Positions 39,103 through 50,804 are shown, counted from the stretch's first letter. The stretch: 64,000 nucleotides of DNA from Anas platyrhynchos (GCF_047663525.1 NC_092593.1:28918501-28982500), one strand, 5' to 3'. The notes: generated by a model not told the origin, from the sequence alone. Translations and numbers: made by a program.

Positions 39103-42100
39103 TCATCCCTGCGCACAGCAACAGCAGCACAGGAAGGACAGTGCAGAACGCTTCATCTTCCACGCCTTCCAGAGCCGGTAGCTCAGCCCTCGTAATCCAG
39201 GTACACTGCGTGGCAACCTCACTGAAGCTCGTATAATGAAGAGGGTCTCAGTTGCGAGCGAAGAGACAGAGGAACTGACGTCGTCCATCATGCCTTGAAT
39301 GGCTGTGAGAGAGAGGAGCGGAGGCAAGGTCAGAGCCTGTGTTTGCGGGGACCCCAGGAAGGGCCCCATCCCTGGAAGTATTCAAGCAAGGTTGGACGGG
39401 GCTTTCAGCACCCTGGTCTAGCACGAGGCATCCCTGACCAGGCAGATGGGTTGGAGTTCGATGACATGTGGTTCGATGAGCGGGGGCGATCCGCCGATAC
39501 CCCACTGCCCTCACTCACCTTCATAGATGATGAGGAGCTCCTCCTCACGCCAATCCCTCACTCGCCGTGCAACGAGCCCTAGGCAGTACACACAGCCTGT
39601 CACAAACTCTGCCCGCCAGCCCTTCCCAGCAGCACATCTCCCCATCTCCCCCCCGCTGGCCCTGCTGGCCGGGCCACCTCCTCCTCCTTCCCTCGGGCAC
39701 AGAGGGACTCCGGGGCTCGGGCTCACCGATGAACCTGACGGCTTCCAGTCGCAAGGGCTCCTGTGGGCTCTGCAGGTACGGCAGGCTCTGGCGCAGGTGC
39801 TCATCCAGGCTGTTGTCCTCCAGCTGCACAAGAGAGCACGCAAGGGCATGGTGCTGGTGCAGAGCCTCCCCCTTGGACAGCTGCCTGCCCCATGCCCTGG
39901 GGCGCTGTGGGCTTGTCCAGTCTGGGTTGGGGCCTTCAGAGCTGTCCTTACCAGGTACTTGCCGAGTCTCCTTGTTTGCTTTCTCTCCAGCAGGTCCACG
40001 AGCTGCGACCTCTGCAGGAATTTGGCAGCATCGAGAAGGGTTTCCTCTGCGGCCTGAAGAGCAGCAGAGACTTTGAAGTGGCACCCCCAGCTCTCAGGGG
40101 ACCTGTGTCCCCAGCCCCTTGGCGAGGCTGCAGGGGCTGCACGCCTCTGCACGGCCCAGGGCGCTGTGTGGGGCAGGCTGACCACAGGGAGCAGGCGTCT
40201 GCTCCGCAGTGTAGTGCCCGAGGGAGCTGGGGCTGGATGCAGGGAGCAGGGATGGCAGCAGAGCCCACGGCTCCGTCCCTCCTGCGGGTGCTCAGTCCCA
40301 CCCCGGGGTGTCAGCATCGCCCTCCCCAAATGCCCACGCTGGGCAGAGAAGCCAACCTCGGCCACTTGCTGGTTCTCGTCGTGCAAGTGGAAGAACAGCG
40401 GGATCATGCTCTGGCACACGTGTGTCTTCAGCTGCTCTTTCTCCCTTGCTGCAAAAAGGCGGCTCATCACAGCTCTGAAGAAGTGGATGGATTGCAGCTG
40501 CGTGGAGCTGGATTCCTGGTGGGAAGGAAGAAGCGAAGACCTCAGCACCAGCTGCTCCAGGCCCACCTGGGCAAGGGTGTGAAAATTCACAGGGCACAAT
40601 GCTTCCTGACAGCACCCAACATCCATCAGGAAAGGCACCGGCCCTCAGAGACCCCCGCTGGGCCCTGTGCCCTCAGCCTTACACTGTCAAAGAACGCTGG
40701 CAGCCTCTCTGCCAGCTGCAGAGCGGTGGAGTTGGCCTTGCTGATGGTCATCTCCTTGAGCATGTTTTTGAGCACAAACAGCGCATTTCCAGCCACGTCC
40801 CCTTCCAACTCTGGCAGTATTCCCATGATCTCTGGCAGCAGGAACTCCATTTTTTTCACCTGTGGGGAGCAACAACACCGTGTTGGGCTGTGCTGGCAAA
40901 CACTCTCAGGCTGTCAGAGCCCACAGTGCCCAGAAGCCACGGTCCTGCCCCAAAGGACTTGGGCAGGCGCATGGGGAGGCACAAGAGTTGGGAGCAGCTC
41001 CCACAGCACTCGGTGCCCAGCCAAGTCCAAGCAACGGTGTTAGCCAGCATCCCTGGCCCAGAGCCACACCACCAATGGGGTGTGTTCAGCCAGCTGAACC
41101 CTGCTTACCACATAGGGTCTTCTGCTGAGCGTTTTGAGGCCCTTGAGCACCAGCTGACGCATCACCGTGCACTCACTCCTCAGGTATCTTGGGAAGAGCT
41201 GCAGGACTCGAAGACACTGCATTTTGAGGTCCTTACAGGCCAGCATCTGAAAAACACGCCTCAGTCAAGGCTGGAATTGGCCGGCAGAGACCTCGCTCAC
41301 GGGAGGCACAAGAAACTGCAGACAAGTGTCACTCTGGCAGTGTGTGCCAAGGGGATGAGCCCCAAGGGATGAAGCCCTGCCCCAGCTCCACCGGCCGGCC
41401 TCTCCCCACAGCTGTGGCCACCAGAGGGTGGAGTGGCGAGAGGCAGCTCAGGCCGGCACTGCTTGCCATCGGGCTCACCTCGACCAGGAAGGCCATGGCG
41501 GGGACCTTCCAGCGTGGCTCGTTGTTGTTGAGCCACGTTTCCAGATACAGCAGAATCTGTCGGCGTGCTCTTCTTGAGACATGTTTCATCGCCCTGGCAG
41601 AGGGAAGAAGGCAGGGTGAGTCCTGAGCAGAAGTCCTGAGCAGGATGGGTGAAGTGCTCCTGGCTCTGTTCCAGCAGCCACCAGCATTTCATGCTCCTGG
41701 AGGCCTGGTCTTTCCCCACCTCTCCTTGCAGGAAGAAAGCCAGCGCCCCACAGAGGGGACACCTCAGGTGCACCTGCCTGTTATATATGGAGTGGTAATT
41801 CGTGTCGAGAAAATGGTTGATATTAATAAAGAAGGGGGAGATTTGGGAATGTGGCCATGGGGGTTGGAAAGCCCCGTGGTTGAGATAACATTAGACTCGC
41901 AACGATGAGGCCATCAGGAATATAAAAGAGTTTAGAGGGAACACAGAAGGGTGATTCAGGAGACTCCAAGCAGTCTCTGGTTTCTTGTTCTCCAGCTGGT
42001 CTCTTGTTCTCCAGCTGTTAAGGCGTGGATGTTCAGAGAAGCTCATACAGAAAGTTGCTGGAAATGGCACACTGGAGCTGGAGAGAAGCTGGAGCTGAGA

Positions 42101-45100
42101 GAAGCGGAGCCGTGCACACAACTGCCCCTCACTGGTCAGCAGTTGCGCATTATGGGGAATCATACGTCCTTAGGAACAAAGACTGTCCTGGTAACCTTAC
42201 AGCGTATTCTCCTTATTAACAATTGGACAGATTACGATCCTGAAATATGGGACCAAACTGAGGTCAAGGTGTGGGACTCTGCAACTAAAAACGACAAGGT
42301 TGCAGTGGGATTGCTTGGCACCTGGCGAGCAGTCTCTGAGGCCTTAAAGAGCCGTGTGGGGCCACAGTCAGAAATGTGTAGTTTGCCAGACAGTGAGGGA
42401 GCTGCGGGCTCCTTTACTGATCTGACTGCTACGCCATGGGCCCCTCTGCTGCTACAGCCATCAAAGGCTTTTACTGTTACGCTCTGTGTTGACCTGAACA
42501 TGCCTTTTGACCCAGGCCTATTGGCCTTGAAAAGGAGATGGATATGCTTTTCTTCGATCTGGGAAGAACGGGATACATAAGGCCTGAAGACCGAGTTGCT
42601 TGACAACTTAAAGCGAGACATATTGTTCAAAAGGAATGGAAAATGAAGACTTGTTAATACTCAAGAAAAGGAATGGAAAATGGAGGCTGTTATATCATGA
42701 AACTTAGAGGATTGTTCGTTATCTTTCCTGATTGTACGTATGTATAGGCATACTTGTGTTTAGTATGTTAAGCAATGTTCTGTATATTTAGAATGTGTGA
42801 TGTTTGTGTGTGCGTGTTGGTGGAGCATAGACTCCCTGCACACCCAACACTGTTTACTTGCCTTTTATACCTTTTATACCTTTTAGAAATATTTGCTTTA
42901 CCTCATTTATAACACTGCCCCTTCTGAGGAGACCTTGTTCGTGCCCACGGGCAATTGACGTGCCCCGGGCTCTGCCGGTGTCCCTCAGTGCCTCCTGCCC
43001 TGCCCCGGGGGGCTGCCCTCGGGAGGGGAGGCCAGCACTGTGGCAGAGGACTGCTCTTGCGCAGCCACCCTCTCTCAGGCTCTGCCCTTGTGCTCGCAAG
43101 AGCCAAGGCTGCAGCCCCTTTCGCTGAGAAATGGGGCCCCTGTCAGCCGCCACCAAGGGGACTGGATGGGGCTCCCCGTCTGCAGGGGAGAAATGCCGGG
43201 GGGAGAAGGGAGCAGGGTGCCCTCACCTGGCCAGCAGACCCACTGCCCAGTGGTGGCTCTCAGTGTGGAGTAGCATCTCCCAGATATTCCTCTTTCCCAA
43301 TTCAAGCACCAGCATATCATACCCAACACGGCAGAGCAGTGCTTTCAGAGTCAGCACTGTGAACCTGCAGGCAGAGCACAGCCCAGGTCACACCCGGATC
43401 CCTGGCCCAGGCTCCAGGACCATGGGAAGGATGGGAGGAGGGAGACGAAGCACCTGCTGGGGCTGGTGGCAATGCCCTCCTCCTGCTGGCATTCCCTGAA
43501 GAAGGTCTCCACCTCTTCTGGTGTCTGCTGCGCGCTTGCGAAGATTTGGAAGAGCAACACCATCAGGGGTAGAGGGAAGCTCATCTCCTCCTCCGTTGGG
43601 TAGTTGGCTAGCCGAAGGAGCTCCCACAGCACCCTGGTTGCCTGCAGAAAAGACCCAGAGATGGCACTCACTGCTGAGCCAGCCCCGTGGCACGGCCCCA
43701 GTGTGGGAGGCCGAGGCTCAGGTGCAGATGTGGGCCACGGGAGATGCAGGCAGAGCACCCGGCCTGGCTCCCATCCGGAGCTGAGCCACAGGCAGCCTCC
43801 CTGGGGCGGTGGCAGTGTGCCCTGGCTGAGCCTCCTGCGGCCTGCCACCAGCCTGGGCTCTCCGTCCCAGCCCCTGCAGCCTGCTGGGCTGTGCCTTGGC
43901 CCTGGCCTGTCCCCTAAAATGCCCTAAGCCAGGTTTGCAGCCCACCGCCTGAGGCAGGGAGACGTAGTGACAGGGGAGGAGGGATAGCTGCCCCGAGATG
44001 CAGCCCCTGGGGGGAGAGAGGGCTTGTTCAGAAACTCACGGCCAGGGCGAAGACATCCGTGTTGTCCCCGTCAGAGGTGGACATCCTGTGAAAGGGCCAG
44101 TCCTTCAGCACGCGGCACAGCTCTGCCATCACCTTCTTTTTAGTCCGGGATGAGACGACCATCACCCTCCACATGGTCACGGCAGCTCTGCAGGGCCAGA
44201 GAGCTGGGTCAGGGGGGCCTTGGCCACAGCACCAAGACCTGGGCACCCGTGGAGGGGCCCAGGCTGGCTGCCAGTCCTACCTCTGCCCCCTGCCCCTCAC
44301 AGGCAGCCCCTGGCGGGCCCTGTGGGGCAGGGAGGGATTGTGGTGGCAGGCTCTGGGGCTGACGTGCCAGGGCTGGGAAATGGGGCGATGCAGGGCTCGG
44401 CCCCTGCAGAGCACCCTGAAAACTGCCATCTGCCTGGCAGCTGGCGCTAGGTGGGCTCGAAAGGCTGACGGGCCCCGAGCCATCAGGGCAGGCAGGCCCC
44501 ATACCTGTCGCACGCTGGGGAGCAGCGCAGCAGAGTCACCACCACGTCGTGGGGGTGCTCCTCGGCCAGTTCCAGAAGGCTCCTGTCCAGGCGGTGCTGG
44601 GCAGACTGCTCTGTGTTGGACACGAGCCACTGGTAGATGCTCCTCAAGATGCCCGGTGCCTGAAGGAGAAAGGGCTGAGAGTGGGGCTGCTGCCAGAGCA
44701 ATCCCTTTCCTGGGGTCCACTGACAAGCGCTTCTCTTCCCACCACTCAGGGCTGGCCAAAAAGGATGTCACATGCCCAGCAGACAGAGCTTGAAGGGGGG
44801 CACACGATCCCCCAAGGGCTTGAGACCCACTGACTGGATACTTACATGATGTGGAGGGATGACACTGTGTAGTACACGCTTATCCAGCTCGACTGCAATG
44901 GCCTCCTGCTCCTGATGTTGCTGCTGCTCCTGTTCTGTCTGGTCCCAGCCTGGATTTGGTGAAGACCAAGCACAGACAGAGCTGAGGGTCCGTGGGAGAG
45001 GCTGGAGGACACAGCCAAGACCATGCTGCCCAGGCAGGGTGATCCCCGAGCCAGGAACTAGCTGGGCACTGAGCCCAACCTCTCTTGTGCATGCATGGGA

Positions 45101-45474
45101 GCCAGGTGTTCCCCAGCAGACGCGGCATGGTAAGGGCGGAGAGCCCTGCACCCCACAAGGTGCTTGCTGCCATGGCGCAGGAGAGGTCTGTAGCCACAGG
45201 ATGGCTGCCCACGGCCTGCCTCTCCCTGCTCATCCCATGGGTTTGGACGGTTCCCCTCGCCCCGTGCCACATGGGACAGCAGCTCCTGTGAGGACGGCAA
45301 GGGGCAGAGGCAGCTCGCAGCTGCCAGCCCTTCAGCCCAGCTCAGCCTCTCACCTGCCTGCAGCACCTGCACCTCGGTCAGCTCATAGGGCTGCTGCGCT
45401 GGAGGGGCATTAACCTTGGCCTCCTCTTCCTCCATCCAGGCCAGCTTGGGCATGCTGGGGTCTCTCCCCGCCAT
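39103..45474 (-). CDS. Maestro heat-like repeat (MROH) family protein
   Basis: Fourteen coding exons join with perfect phase to give 633 aa: 45354-45474 (ATG 45474), 44846-44949, 44505-44659, 44040-44187, 43454-43641, 43227-43364, 41479-41593, 41109-41246, 40683-40859, 40357-40515, 39952-40053, 39727-39823, 39519-39578 and 39103-39302. The chain is an all-helical HEAT-type solenoid after an acidic start (MEEEEAK). Segments typical of avian MROH proteins are CSPACDRAAVTMWRVMV, PPEEV-type TPEEVETFFRECQQEEG, ALLCRV, AVGLLAR, FPRYLRSE, FHLHDENQQVAE, RLEAVRFIGLVARRVRDW and QGMMDDVSSSVSSLATETLF. The biochemical role of the family is not established. The start is chosen for its good context (gcATGg with a at -3); the frame is open upstream to an ATG at 45915. 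Two donors are weak (gttggc after 40357, gtgctt after 43454). An ERV piece and a CR1 piece lie in its introns. Which MROH member it is cannot be said from sequence alone. Confidence 0.88.
39366..39470 (+). mobile_element. CR1 LINE 3' fragment
   Basis: The sequence reads ccctggaagtattcaagcaa, then ggttggacggggctttcagcaccctggt without a break in the CR1 3' UTR consensus, and ends near ttggagttcgatgac. It is orientated + and sits in the intron between the last two MROH exons. Only the extreme 3' end is present. Confidence 0.8.
42152..42580 (+). pseudogene. Gag-like open frame of the retroviral element (truncated)
   Basis: A 142-aa frame starting MGNHTSLGTK, then LVTLQRILL, NNWTDYDPEIW and VGLLGTWRAVSEALK. 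A Met-Gly-Asn start followed by a helical, Trp-containing stretch is the pattern of a myristoylated retroviral matrix domain. The frame ends at a stop about where matrix would end; no capsid (major homology region) or nucleocapsid zinc knuckle was seen after it. I infer a gag remnant. It could instead be an unrelated chance frame. The same frame is open upstream to 41951. Confidence 0.4.
42861..42884. repeat. 9-bp tandem repeat
   Basis: The unit ccttttata is repeated about 2.6 times. It lies at the distal edge of the retrovirus-like element. Confidence 0.85.
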
Positions 45475-46039
45475 GCTGCTGAGGTCTGGCCTCAAGGGCT
45501 CCCACCACAGGGATGGGAAACGCTTCCAGGAAGCACCAAAGACACGGGCAGCAGGAATGGGGTGGCTCTGCAGGGACTCCTTGCAGCTCCACTCCTTCCC
45601 GACCTGTCCCGCCTCGTCCTCCAGGAAAAGTGGGGAAACCAGGCTGCCAGCAGCATTTCTATCCCGGAGGTCACAAAGGGCCCCGTGCCCCGTTGCCTGG
45701 ACACAGCCCACATCATGGCAGCTCACAAAGGGCCCCGCGACCCACTGCCACCTGCCTCGCCCCTCAGCCCCCTCCTGCCACCCCATCCCCTCATGGCTTC
45801 CCACCAGCCTGGCTCTGAGGGCCTTTCTGCCAGCCTGGCCGCTGGTAGCCTTCAGCCTCCGCAGCCCCTCCAGTCCTCCCACCACCCACCCCCTCACGGC
45901 TTCCCGGTGCCCCATCAGCAGCCCCTTGTCACAGGGCCACCAAGCGCTGGCTAGGAAGGGACCCGCAGGGCTGGGTCACCAAACTTGTGGTGACAACGTC
46001 AGAGTGCCAAGACCCATACACCTCTGTGTCTATATTTCC
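45475..46039. other. MROH upstream region
   Basis: This is the 5' flank of the MROH gene on the - strand and probably holds its leader and promoter. The MROH frame stays open to 45915 on -, but that extension (Gly/Arg-rich) has no family similarity. No TATA box was seen. Confidence 0.45.
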
Positions 46040-46278
46040 AGGGCATAAGGAACTGGACGGATGGTCAACAGCTACTGTGATGCCCATGTGGAGCCCAGTG
46101 GCAAGTGGTGTCCCCGAGGGGTCTGTACTGGGCCTGCTGTAATTAAACATCTCTGTCGGTGACACGGGCAGTGGGATTGAGCATGCCCTCAACAAGAGGG
46201 CAGACAACACCAAGCTGAGTGATGGTTGGACCAGATGGGCTTGGAGGTCTTTTCCAGCCTTCATGATTCTATGATTTG
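46040..46278 (+). mobile_element. CR1 LINE fragment, internally deleted
   Basis: The body words ggacggatggtcaacagct, agtggtgtccccgaggggtc and gcagacaacaccaagctgag are CR1. They jump directly to the 3' tail ggttggaccagatgggcttg and end in ttcatgattctatgatt. A few hundred bases present in the 47,955 copy are missing between the two parts. Confidence 0.85.
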
Positions 46279-46599
46279 TGAGGGGTGCAACCCCCCTTTT
46301 TGCTGTCACTCAAGGAAATTGTTATTCCAGCGTGTTAGCCTTGCACTGGAGGCATAGTGGCTCTTTAGGAAGGACACGCTGGCAAGATGAGGAGGGGCTG
46401 TTGCCCTTCATGGGAGCAAGCAGCTGGAGTGTGTGGAGCTCTGTCTGGAATGGCTGAGGAGCTGGCTGAGAGTTTATGGCTTATGATGAAAGGCAGGGGA
46501 GGGAAAGGTGACATTATAGTGGGTGCAGGCCACTTGACCAGCAAGATCAAGTAAATGAGGCCTTCTACAGACAGATAGGAGCAGCCTCATGTTTGCAGG

Positions 46600-47057
46600 C
46601 ACTGGTCCTCACCAGCGCCTTCAACCATTCTGATTGTCTGCTGCGGGGACAACACAACAGGGCATACGGGCATACGCGATCCAGGAGGCTCCTGGCCTGC
46701 GTTGATGATACCTTCCTTCTCCACGCAATAGAGGAGCCAAGGCTTTAGGCGGCCTTGTCTGCACTGACTGTGAGATGGTGGAGCTGAAAAACTTCCCTCT
46801 CTATTTCCACTCCTCAGGAGGCTGTGGAGAGCAATGAGCTTGCCTCTTAGCCTTCTTTTCTCTGAACTAGCCCACAACCCAGATGTCCTCAGCCTCTCCT
46901 CATAGGACATGCCTTCCAGTCCTTTTTTTACCAGCTTTGCTGCCCTCTTCTGGAGGCATTCAGATGTCTTAATTTCCTTTTTAGATTGTGGAGCCCAGAA
47001 CTGCACACCATATTCAAGGTGGGGCCACACCAATGCTAAATAGAGCAGGAGAATCAC
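46600..47057 (-). mobile_element. CR1 LINE ORF2 fragment (reverse transcriptase C-terminal part)
   Basis: The - strand has an open frame reading [20 protein letters not shown], then [20 protein letters not shown] and [16 protein letters not shown]. This is the conserved C-terminal part of CR1 ORF2 and its start toward the 3' UTR. It is a 5'-truncated, diverged copy, opposite in orientation to the neighbouring CR1 pieces. Confidence 0.85.
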
Positions 47058-47954
47058 ATCTTTTACCAGCTGGCTATTTTATGTTGAATGCCCCACATGG
47101 CAGTTTGGAAATGCCCCAGCTGCCAGGGCAAACACCTGGGTCATGTTGCACCCACTGGTGACCAGTTCCCCGTTTCTGCAGAGCCGTTTTCCAGCCACTC
47201 ATCTCCCAGTCTGCACACGCGTCCAGCATTGCTCTGTCCCAGCCGCAGATACTAGCATTCATACTGGTTGAATTTTTGCAGCCTAAGAACAACCATCCTG
47301 ACACAGGGACAAGCGCCCGCTGTGCCACATGGGTGGGAGCTCGTGAGGCTGCGCACGACATGTCCGGCACATCACCTGCCTGGCAGGGCTCAGCTCGTCT
47401 GTCTTCCCCAGCACAAGGGGGTCCAGGCAGGGAAGATGGGGAGCCCTGCTCCTCTGCCAAGAATCGCCTTCCCCTTCCAGCACCGCCTGCTCCAGCCCTG
47501 TTACTGGGGACGTTTCACTGTCTCTGCTTGCCATCGTGTGGTAGAGGCATGCACTGGCCTTGTCTGGGGAGAGCAGTCCTGCTGGAAGTGTGTCAGCCAG
47601 GTACGGGCAGGACAGTGACAGCACCCAGGGAGGGAAGTGCTCCTGTGGCAGGGAGCAGAGCTGCTCCCCTCCTGCACAGTGGGCACAGAGTTGCACCAAG
47701 CTTGCTCAGAGGGGAGAGGGGCTAAGCTGAGGGTGCTTGTGGGGGCACAGGGTTGGTGTGAGTGGCTGCTCTGTGGCTGCAAGGATGGCAACGGAGCTGA
47801 CCTGAGCATACTCAGGGGGACACTCAACTTTGGCAGGGATTAAAGCAGCTGTTCTCAGCAATGAGCATCTAGGAAATGAGTGGTTTTAGAGAGAAAGAGC
47901 AGGAACAGAAGTCCAGCACTTCCTGCTCCAAGGCCAGAATCCCCTAGAGGTTAC
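47058..47954. other. Spacer between CR1 copies
   Basis: No gene recognised. Frames of up to 149 codons on both strands have no recognised similarity. Confidence 0.45.
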
Positions 47955-48240
47955 AAAGGGCCCCAGTGATGAGTGGTGTCCCCGAGGGGTCTGTACTGGG
48001 ACTGCTGTAATTAAACATCTCTGTCTGTGACACGGGCAGTGGGATTGAGCACGCCCTCAGCAAGAGGGCAGACAACACCAAGCTGAGTGGTGCAGGTGAC
48101 ATGCCGGAGGGCAGGGATGCCATCCAGAGGGCCCTGGGCAGGCCTGAGAGGTGAGCCCGTATGGACCTCATGGAGTTCACCAACGTCAAGCACAAGGTCC
48201 TGCACCTGGGCCAGGGCAATCCCAAACACAAATCCAGGCT
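47955..48240 (+). mobile_element. CR1 LINE fragment
   Basis: The first ~125 bases are near-identical to the copy at 46,100-46,220 (gtggtgtccccgaggggtct, gtgacacgggcagtgggatt). It continues into the next CR1 body section (gacatgccggagggcaggga, tggagttcaccaacgtcaag, ctgcacctgggccagggcaa). Orientation +. Confidence 0.85.
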
Positions 48241-48354
48241 GAATCCACTGTCCCTGGGGGTGTTTAAGGAAAGGTTGGATGTAGTAGAAGTGGATACAAT
48301 TGTCCCTATTTGATAAAAGCCATCTATGTTTCTAGGATATAGTCCTGTATATTA

Positions 48355-48551
48355 TTTCTTCACGGTGAGGGTGACGGAGTATTGGAACAGGTTGCCTAGG
48401 GAGTTTGTGGAGTCTCCTTCCCTGGAGATATTCAAGGCCCATCTGGACGCCTACCTGGGCAGCCTGCTCTGAGGAACCTGCTTTGGCAGGGAGGGTGGAC
48501 CCAATGATCTTTCAAGGTCCCTTCCACCCCTACAGTTCTATGATTCTATGT
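48355..48551 (+). mobile_element. CR1 LINE 3' end
   Basis: The copy contains ggtgagggtgacggagtatt, ggaacaggttgcctaggga, cttccctggagatattcaag and the terminal ttctatgattctatg. This is a typical avian CR1 3' UTR end with the ATTCTATGA-type tail. Confidence 0.88.
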
Positions 48552-48559
48552 AGTGGTTA

Positions 48560-48657
48560 AGGATGTGGTTTCGTGGGTGATCTTGCTGGTAGGGGGATGG
48601 TTGGACCAGATGATCTTGGAGGTCTTTTCCAGCCTTCATGATTCTCTGATTCTATAC
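48560..48657 (+). mobile_element. CR1 LINE 3' fragment
   Basis: A second short 3' end begins within 10 bases of the previous copy: gatcttgctggtagggggat, ggttggaccagatgatcttg, ending ttcatgattctctgattcta. It is either an independent insertion or a duplicated end. Confidence 0.8.
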
Positions 48658-50804
48658 CTACTGATTTCAGTACACCCGAGGCAAAAGATACCAGATGACT
48701 AGTTGGTTGCTTGCCCATTCCATTCCTTATCTGCATTGCAAATGATGCGTTTAAGATTACCAAGCCGTGTCTTTCTTAAGAAGACCATGGCAGCTTCTGT
48801 GGAAGGTCCCATGCCCTCAGCACTGGGGCTGCTCAGGCAGCCATGGGTGTTCCTCCTGCTGAATCAAGCAAGTGGAAGAGAAGCCCATAAGTGAGGTCAG
48901 TGTTTACTTATTTTTCAAGTTGTTACTGGGGATCATTTCCATCTGTCTCAGACAGTTTTGAGAAGAGATCCTTCTGCCAGACACAAAGCAGCCAGTGAAT
49001 TGCAGCTGTGTCTCAGCTGTAGCTGGAGGGGATGGGCTGGGGCAGATGGAAGCAAACATTTTGCCAATACTTGGTTCCTGAGACAGTGTTTAGAGCTCTC
49101 TGCTGTCACATCAAATCAGAGGAAGATGTCATGAACTGCTCATGTAAATTCTCTTATTTCCAAGAGGCCTAGATGCTGTCTTCTCTCATGTTCACTTCTT
49201 GAGGTGCTCCTCAGCCATGCCTGTAAGAAGAGTACTGGAGCTGGAGAAGGGCCACCTACTCTTTAAAGTCACCCTAAATAGAAGTGAGAAGGGCTGTGTG
49301 CACCTTGTGCAGCTTTTGTTTTCCCTGTTAAACTGTTATCTTGATTCAGAAGTCTTCCAGCCTTCCTTATCCCACAACAGAGGGGACTGAATGAGAGAAG
49401 CTGTGTGGGTGTTCAACTGCTGGCTTGGGGTCAACCCACCACACTCACGTTCTCCACTTGGTTTAGTGGAGCTTCCCTGTCTCCCAAGGAGGAAACATGT
49501 TATTCTCCCTAGAAATGGCGTATCTGCTGCTAAGCCCGTTTGTTACACAGGAGTGAGATGCATGAGTTTGAGAGATGCACCATGTGCACTGAGTAACGCA
49601 TCCTGGTAGCAACTGTAGCATTACAAGTGTGAACCAGGAAAGATAAGGGCTTTCTAACACCCTGTGTCACTGGGTCTGAGAGCCAGAGGTGCTGCTTTAG
49701 CTTTTAAGAGCTACTCAAAGGATCCAGTTCCTGGGATTCAAGTTGGCAATCTGCCTGAAGAGGCCCAGCCTACAAGGGCTGTGTAGGCAACACAGGATTT
49801 GCTCTTGATTTTCTTCAGGTGTTAGTCCCCCTTCTCGAGGGAGGACTAGCCTGGGTGCAAAAGGCTCTTTTAGTCAGACCCAGAGTAGCATGAAAGGAGT
49901 AGACTGATGAAGGTATCTTCTCCAGTACTCCGAGATTATAGCAGAGGCTTTCTGCTGTCTGATATGATGTGAGGGCTGGAGCTGTTGATTGCAGAAAAAC
50001 TCTTCATACAGCTGCCTTCTCTGCAACTTGCCATTTCTCCGTGATGATGCTTTAAAACTGGATTTAAAAAGAAAAAAAAAAAGAAAGAAAAAAAAAAAGA
50101 AGTGGTAGAAGAAGAGGAAGTAGTCCTCATATTTGCCTTGGTGGAGGTGGGAGACAGAAACAGGGTTTTTAAAAGGTAGATTTTCCTAGAGAGAACTCAG
50201 AGCACCTGTGTCTGCTTAGCAATGTGATATCCAAAGCACTTCTCCAGTTAAGCCTGTCATGCTATGTGTGGTTAAAAGCAGCAATCTACAGACTTCAGCT
50301 CAGTCGCAAAATATAAACAGCACAGCAGCTTGAGCCACAGCCTTTTTGCTGTGTACGTATAGTGGCTATCACTTAACGAGACACAGCACTTCATGAATTA
50401 TGGCATGGACAAGTCCCTTTTACCTAAACTAAACCCTGAGCAAACAGCTTTCCAGAGGCAATTACAAACTCCGTGTTTTTTGTTTTTTCCCCCTCTTCTC
50501 TATAACCTTGTTAGCAGGCTTATTGTTCTACTGGTTTGGGTTGATGCTGATGGCAGCTATGACAGATACTGCTCTCCAAAGAAGGGTACCTTAGAAAGGG
50601 AACCCCAAGCCCACTGTCAGGCCAGTGCAGGATGCCTACAGCCTTGCAGAGTATGAAGGAGCAGGAGGAAAAGCCACATGGAGGGGAAAACAGAGAGGAA
50701 ACCATAGCAGGAGGGAGCTGCAGCCCATCATTAAAATGCACACAGCAAATACTTGTCCACTCACCTGAAACAGATTGTTTCACTGCAAAACATGTAGCTG
50801 AAAT
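48658..50804. other. Intergenic, no gene recognised
   Basis: Base composition drops toward AT-rich here compared with the first 45 kb. An A-rich/GA-rich tract occurs at 50,065-50,101. No coding family similarity was seen on either strand. Confidence 0.5.
50065..50101. repeat. A-rich (GAAA) tract
   Basis: Runs of A broken by single G residues, for example gaaaaaaaaaaagaaagaaa. It is low-complexity sequence, possibly the tail of a retrocopied element that I could not identify. Confidence 0.8.

Larger units (their letters stand above)
41779..42885 (+). mobile_element. Truncated endogenous retrovirus-like element
   Basis: The element lies antisense in the MROH intron 41594-43226. A purine-rich tract (gaagggggaga near 41834-41844) resembles a retroviral polypurine tract. 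A TATA box (tataaaag, 41922-41929) and a leader with a 19-nt-spaced tandem repeat (tcttgttctccagctg at 41983 and 42002) follow. An open frame with a myristoylation-type start begins at 42152. TGTTATAT words occur at 41779 and 42690, and TG-start LTR borders could be placed at either, but no matching LTR pair or target-site duplication could be shown. No pol or env is present. Borders and class are uncertain. Confidence 0.5.

Noticed and set aside
38804..39163. 119-codon - frame with a hydrophobic start
   Set aside because: Its start overlaps the last MROH exon in another frame; the hydrophobic Leu/Cys run comes from a ctg/ttg-rich stretch, and there is no signal-peptide gene context.
45474..45915. 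Longer MROH start at ATG 45915
   Set aside because: The frame is open, but the added residues lack family similarity, while the ATG at 45474 has a better context and a typical acidic MROH start.
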